Of a DNA stretch of 64,000 nt, positions 60,325 through 64,000 are shown in pieces. Positions within the stretch are counted from its first letter, which is position 1; each line of letters opens with the position of its first letter. Both the position numbers and the translations under genes were made by a program. This stretch comes from an uncultured Tolumonas sp. (GTDB lineage Bacteria; Pseudomonadota; Gammaproteobacteria; Enterobacterales; Aeromonadaceae), in the NCBI RefSeq assembly GCF_963678185.1, contig NZ_OY782757.1, positions 2,942,001 to 3,006,000 on the forward strand. The letters are read 5' to 3'. Under the pieces are notes generated by a model. It worked only from the letters and a program-made list of their open reading frames with translations, did no database searches and was not told the origin of the DNA.

Positions 60325-62448
60325 TCAAAGGTGCTTCACGCGGCGTTTCACTTCTTCTTGTTTCCCCGCATTAAATGGGCGGGCATCCGGGCTGCCTAAG
60401 TAACCACATACACGACGAGTTACCGAGACTTTCGTGGAGTCGTGGTTGCCACATTTCGGGCAGGTAAAGCCCTTGCTGGTACAATCAAATTCACCGGTAT
60501 AACCGCATTCATAACATTCGTCGATCGGTGTATTGGTGCCGTAATAAGGTACGCGGCTGTAGCTGTAATCCCAGACGTTTTCCAAGGCTTCCAGATTATG
60601 CTGAATGTTTGGATATTCGCCGTAGCAGATAAAACCACCGTTCGCGATAGGCGGATAAGCCATCTCAAAGTTCAGTTTGGCGTACGGATCAACTTTCTTC
60701 TCGACGTCTAAGTGATAGCTGTTGGTGTAATAACCTTTCTCGGTAACACCATCGACCAGACCAAACTCTTTGGTGTCGAGATTGCAAAAACGGCTGCACA
60801 GATTTTCACTTGGCGTGCTGTAGAGGCTGAAACCATAGCCAGTTTCTTCTTTCCACTCTTCCACGGCATCACGTAACTTCTGCACAATCGCGACACCTTT
60901 CTGGCGCAGTACTTCATCATCAAACACATGTACTTTATCGCCAAACAAGGCGTTGATGGTTTCGTGCACACCGATGAAACCGAGAGAAATAGAGGCGCGA
61001 CCATGTTTAAAAATTTCGGAAACGTCGTCATCCGCTTGCAGACGCACCCCACAAGCACCTTCCATATACAGGATCGGCGCCACGCGTGCTTTCACGCCAT
61101 TCAGGCGTTCAATACGTGCCATTAATGCTTTTTTGCACAGACGCAGGCGGCCATCTAACAGGTCATAGAAATGCGCTTCATCCCGCGCTTCCAGTGCAAT
61201 ACGTGGCAGATTCAGACTCACCACACCTAAGTTATTGCGACCTTCATGGATCATCTTGCCATCTTCTTCATACACACCAAGGAAGCTGCGGCAACCCATA
61301 GGCGTTTTGAAGGAACCCGTAACTTTAACCACCTGATCGTAGTTCAGGATATCTGGATACATCCGCTTGCTGGCACATTCCAGCGCCAGTTGCTTGATGT
61401 CGTAGTTCGGGTCGGCTTTCTTGTGGTTGATACCATCACGGATCGCAAATACTAGTTTTGGGAACACCGCGGTTTTGTGATTCTTACCTAAACCAGCAAT
61501 ACGGTTTTGCAAGATAGAACGCTGGATCAAACGTGATTCCCAGCTTTCACCCAGACCAAAACCGAAGGTCACAAATGGTGTCTGGCCGTTCGCGGTGTGT
61601 AGCGTATTTACTTCATATTCCAGCGACTGGAACGCGTCGTAACACTCTTTTTCGGTGCGAGACAGCGCATAGGCATCGGCGTCGGGAATAGCCCATTCCA
61701 CCGCCACCTGATGGTGTTTCTCATAACTTTTAGTAACGTAAGGTGCCAGCACCTCATCAATACGGTTGATGGTGGTACCGCCGTAAATATGGCTGGCCAC
61801 CTGAGCAATGATTTGTGCGCTGACCGCGGTAGCGGTCGAGATCGATTTTGGTGTGTCGATTTCCGCATTACCCATTTTAAAGCCGTGGGTCAGCATGCCT
61901 TCCAGATCGATCAACATGCAGTTGAACATAGGGAAGAAAGGGGAGTAATCCAGATCGTGGAAATGGATCTCGCCTTTTTCATGTGCTTGTACCACATCGC
62001 GTGGCAGCAGATATTGTTTGGCGTAATGCTTGGCCACGATACCAGCCAGCAGATCGCGCTGGGTCGGGATCACTTTGCTGTCTTTGTTCGCGTTTTCGTT
62101 CAGCAGCTCGGCATTGGTCTGCTGGATCAAGCCTTGGATCTCTTTATTCAGGCGACCTTGTTTTTCACGCGCTAAATCGCGATCGTGGCGATATTCAATA
62201 TAAGCACGCGCCAGCTTCTTATGTGGACCTTCCATCAACAGGTTTTCGACCAGTGTTTGTACTTCACTGATGTCAACTTCATCACGTCCAGCTATCAATG
62301 ATGCGATCTGACCAGCTACTGAGGCGCAATACGCGTCGTCTCTCACATGCACGGCTTCAGCTGCTTTGGCGACAGCTTGCCATATGCGTGAGCCATCAAA
62401 CGATACGCGGCAGCCGTCGCGTTTGATTACCAGCGGTTTTGCTTGCAT
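60325..62448 (-). CDS. nrdD: Anaerobic ribonucleoside-triphosphate reductase NrdD (class III)
   Basis: A 707-aa glycyl-radical enzyme that reduces NTPs to dNTPs without oxygen. It has an N-terminal ATP-cone (about 5-95: VIKRDGCRVSFDGSRIWQAV), the catalytic barrel, a C-terminal zinc site of four cysteines (ECYECGYTG and TCPKCGNHD, about 645-670) and the radical glycine in RRVCGYLGSPDARP near residue 683. Length matches E. coli (712 aa). Its activase nrdG is 46 kb away. NrdR-like boxes lie upstream. Confidence 0.96.
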   Translation of the reverse strand: MQAKPLVIKRDGCRVSFDGSRIWQAVAKAAEAVHVRDDAYCASVAGQIASLIAGRDEVDISEVQTLVENLLMEGPHKKLARAYIEYRHDRDLAREKQGRLNKEIQGLIQQTNAELLNENANKDSKVIPTQRDLLAGIVAKHYAKQYLLPRDVVQAHEKGEIHFHDLDYSPFFPMFNCMLIDLEGMLTHGFKMGNAEIDTPKSISTATAVSAQIIAQVASHIYGGTTINRIDEVLAPYVTKSYEKHHQVAVEWAIPDADAYALSRTEKECYDAFQSLEYEVNTLHTANGQTPFVTFGFGLGESWESRLIQRSILQNRIAGLGKNHKTAVFPKLVFAIRDGINHKKADPNYDIKQLALECASKRMYPDILNYDQVVKVTGSFKTPMGCRSFLGVYEEDGKMIHEGRNNLGVVSLNLPRIALEARDEAHFYDLLDGRLRLCKKALMARIERLNGVKARVAPILYMEGACGVRLQADDDVSEIFKHGRASISLGFIGVHETINALFGDKVHVFDDEVLRQKGVAIVQKLRDAVEEWKEETGYGFSLYSTPSENLCSRFCNLDTKEFGLVDGVTEKGYYTNSYHLDVEKKVDPYAKLNFEMAYPPIANGGFICYGEYPNIQHNLEALENVWDYSYSRVPYYGTNTPIDECYECGYTGEFDCTSKGFTCPKCGNHDSTKVSVTRRVCGYLGSPDARPFNAGKQEEVKRRVKHL

Positions 62449-62712
62449 TTTTTATAGCCCTCATGCTAGTCCGACAATTGTGTGTCGTTATGATAGTAAT
62501 ACTATATATAGATCATCTGGCGGAGGATTTAACTATATATTGCGATTTTATTCTGAAAGATAGTCGCATTTTTTTTGATCTAAAACAGGGAATCTGGATA
62601 TTTGAATAGCTCTGCATCAGCTAAAAAAAGTGAAATTTGTGAGGTCAAAACACTTGAAAATCCTGTAGCCCTTGGTGGATAAGGGCTGGCAAAAATCAGT
62701 AGAAAAATGGGC
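62449..62712. other. Intergenic region between nrdD and the pckA terminator
   Basis: Carries the nrdD promoter region with the two NrdR-like boxes. From about 62550 to 62710 it is A-rich with no ORF, repeat or RNA signature recognised. A TTTGATCTAAAAC at about 62573 is a poor FNR-like match. Confidence 0.5.
62499..62545. promoter_or_regulatory. Tandem NrdR-like boxes upstream of nrdD
   Basis: ACTATATAT occurs at 62501-62509 and 62532-62540, exactly 31 bp apart. Each is the core of a 16-bp imperfect palindrome (CTATATATAG in the first, CTATATATTG in the second). Paired boxes of this form about 31-32 bp apart are the known NrdR operator design of nrd operons. They lie 50-100 bp before the nrdD ATG. 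Confidence 0.75.
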
Positions 62713-62743
62713 AAAAAAATGGAGCCGCATGACGCGACTCCAT
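62713..62743 (-). terminator. Intrinsic terminator after pckA
   Basis: ATGGAGCCGC / GCGACTCCAT 10-bp stem with one mismatch (62719-62728, 62734-62743), followed on the minus strand by seven T. Confidence 0.85.
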
Positions 62744-62782
62744 ATAACGATAAATCAAGTTCACATTTTAACCGGGCAAAAA

Positions 62783-64000
62783 TCAGGGTAACTGCGGGCC
62801 TGCAGCGATCAGTCGTTTACCTTGCTCATTGTCGGTGTACTGTGCGAAGTTTTTGATAAACCGTTGCGCCAGATCTTCCGCTTTCGTCTGCCATTGTGCC
62901 GGGTCGGCGTAAGTATCACGCGGATCGAGGATCTGCGGATTCACGCCAGGTAGATCAATAGGCATCGCTAAATTAAAGATCGGCAAGGTCTTCATTGGTG
63001 CTTTATCAATCGAACCATCCAAGATGGCATCGATAATGGCGCGGGTATCATGGATCGAGATCCGCTTACCAGTGCCATTCCAGCCGGTATTCACCAGATA
63101 ACAATCAGCACCGGAGGCCTGCATCCGTTTCACCAACACTTCACTGTATTGGGTTGGGTGCAGCGTCAAGAATGCTTTGCCAAAACAGGCCGAGAAAGTT
63201 GGCGTGGGTTCGGTAATGCCTCGTTCAGTTCCGGCCAGTTTGGCGGTAAAGCCAGCCAGGAAGTGATATTGCGTCTGGTCATGCGTCAGTTTTGATACTG
63301 GCGGTAATACACCAAATGCATCGGCAGTCAGGAAGATAACCTTTTGTGCTGGGCCGGCTTTTGATATGGGTTTAACAATATTTTCAATGTGATAGATCGG
63401 GTAAGAAACACGGGTATTTTCAGTGATCGAATTATCATCAAAATCGACATTACCATCCGCATCGACGGTGACGTTTTCCAGCAAAGCGTCTCGGCGGATC
63501 GCATTGTAGATATCCGGTTCGGCTTCTTTGCTCAGTTTGATGGTTTTGGCGTAGCAACCACCCTCAAAATTGAACACACCATCATCGTCCCAGCCATGCT
63601 CATCATCACCGATCAACAACCGTTTTGGATCTGCTGACAACGTAGTTTTACCCGTGCCAGATAAACCAAAGAAGATCGCAACATCACCATCTTTACCGAC
63701 GTTGGCAGAACAATGCATAGACGCAATGCCACGTAATGGCAGCAGGTAGTTCATGACCGAGAACATCCCTTTCTTCATCTCGCCGCCATACCATGTGCCA
63801 CCGATAACCTGCATCTTCTCGGTTAAATTGAAGGCAACAAAGTTTTCAGAATTTAAGCCCTGTTCTTTCCAGTTCGGGTTAACCGTTTCGGCGCCATTCA
63901 ACACGACAAAATCAGGTTCAAAATCAACCAGCTCAGCATCGGTTGGGCGAATAAACATGTTTTTGGCAAAATGTGCCTGCCAAGCCACTTCCGTAATAAT
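62783..64000 (-). CDS. pckA: Phosphoenolpyruvate carboxykinase (ATP) PckA, N terminus beyond window
   Basis: ATP-dependent enzyme converting oxaloacetate to PEP and CO2. The visible ~405 residues hold [18 protein letters not shown] (P-loop), [24 protein letters not shown] (metal and kinase-2 region), [11 protein letters not shown] and [11 protein letters not shown]. The frame stays open to the window edge (ITE before [15 protein letters not shown]), so the GTG at 63988 is internal and about 130 residues are missing. Monocistronic at the 3' end. In a citrate fermenter it may run either way. Confidence 0.95.
   Translation of the reverse strand: MITEVAWQAHFAKNMFIRPTDAELVDFEPDFVVLNGAETVNPNWKEQGLNSENFVAFNLTEKMQVIGGTWYGGEMKKGMFSVMNYLLPLRGIASMHCSANVGKDGDVAIFFGLSGTGKTTLSADPKRLLIGDDEHGWDDDGVFNFEGGCYAKTIKLSKEAEPDIYNAIRRDALLENVTVDADGNVDFDDNSITENTRVSYPIYHIENIVKPISKAGPAQKVIFLTADAFGVLPPVSKLTHDQTQYHFLAGFTAKLAGTERGITEPTPTFSACFGKAFLTLHPTQYSEVLVKRMQASGADCYLVNTGWNGTGKRISIHDTRAIIDAILDGSIDKAPMKTLPIFNLAMPIDLPGVNPQILDPRDTYADPAQWQTKAEDLAQRFIKNFAQYTDNEQGKRLIAAGPQLP

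Noticed and set aside
61608-62270. Long open frames opposite or out of frame with nrdD
   Set aside because: Shadows of a well-conserved gene, without ribosome sites.
1-64000. CRISPR arrays, tRNA or rRNA genes, prophage, transposase
   Set aside because: No spaced direct repeats, no tRNA-like GGTTCGAATCC arms and no integrase or transposase sequences were seen while reading; tRNAs were not searched computationally.

Overview
The window is a contiguous piece of a gammaproteobacterial chromosome. Its gene content and neighbourhoods point to the Aeromonadales, something like Tolumonas or Aeromonas. Supporting signs are an ExeC-like type II secretion protein, divergent argP/argO, the nudF-yqiB-cpdA-yqiA-parE block beside tolC, hldE, a full-length BtuB behind a cobalamin riboswitch, and a Klebsiella-type citrate fermentation locus. 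The genus is inferred from synteny and protein resemblance; no rRNA or tRNA gene was seen.

Layout. Positions 1-9.6 kb hold gspC, nudE, a two-gene operon of exported proteins of unknown role (724 aa + DUF3142), argP/argO, an Hsp20 chaperone, trmA and a DUF5610 protein. Positions 9.6-18.2 kb hold the B12 riboswitch and btuB, speA, nrdG, an alpha-carbonic anhydrase, lpxL and hldE. Positions 18.2-30.4 kb hold a ferric-reductase-like flavocytochrome, then a TetR-controlled run of HlyD, ABC ATPase, ABC-2 permease, tolC and tehA, divergent from nudF-yqiB-cpdA-yqiA-parE. Two copies of a ~125 bp ERIC/YPAL-like palindromic repeat lie at 16.5 and 19.6 kb. Positions 30.4-34 kb hold a flavodoxin-like oxidoreductase with its HxlR regulator, an RHH regulator, a SulP transporter and a DUF1127 protein.

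Positions 34-40.1 kb form a compact four-gene signalling operon: V4R sensor, diguanylate cyclase, orphan periplasmic sugar-binding-type protein, and a large Cache/PAS/GAF/PAS/GGDEF/EAL protein. Positions 40.4-50.8 kb are a complete citrate fermentation locus. citCDEFXG is read leftward and citS plus a fumarylacetoacetate-hydrolase-family gene rightward, with the citAB two-component system beside them. No sodium-pumping oxaloacetate decarboxylase is in the window, and the FAH-family protein is a plausible soluble replacement. Positions 50.9-59.5 kb hold a MarR/EamA pair, a chemoreceptor, an HlyU-family protein, an Fe-S/CCG oxidoreductase subunit, pfkB, a YjbR protein, a lipoprotein and an HxlR/nitroreductase pair. 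Positions 59.5-60.3 kb are a low-GC patch with a DUF1883 protein, a previously uncalled 44-aa ORF and several strong hairpins. The window closes with nrdD, preceded by two NrdR-like boxes, and the 3' two thirds of pckA.

The genes fit a facultative anaerobe: anaerobic ribonucleotide reductase and its activase, citrate fermentation, PEP carboxykinase and PfkB. Several local regulators sit next to clear palindromic operator candidates, noted below.
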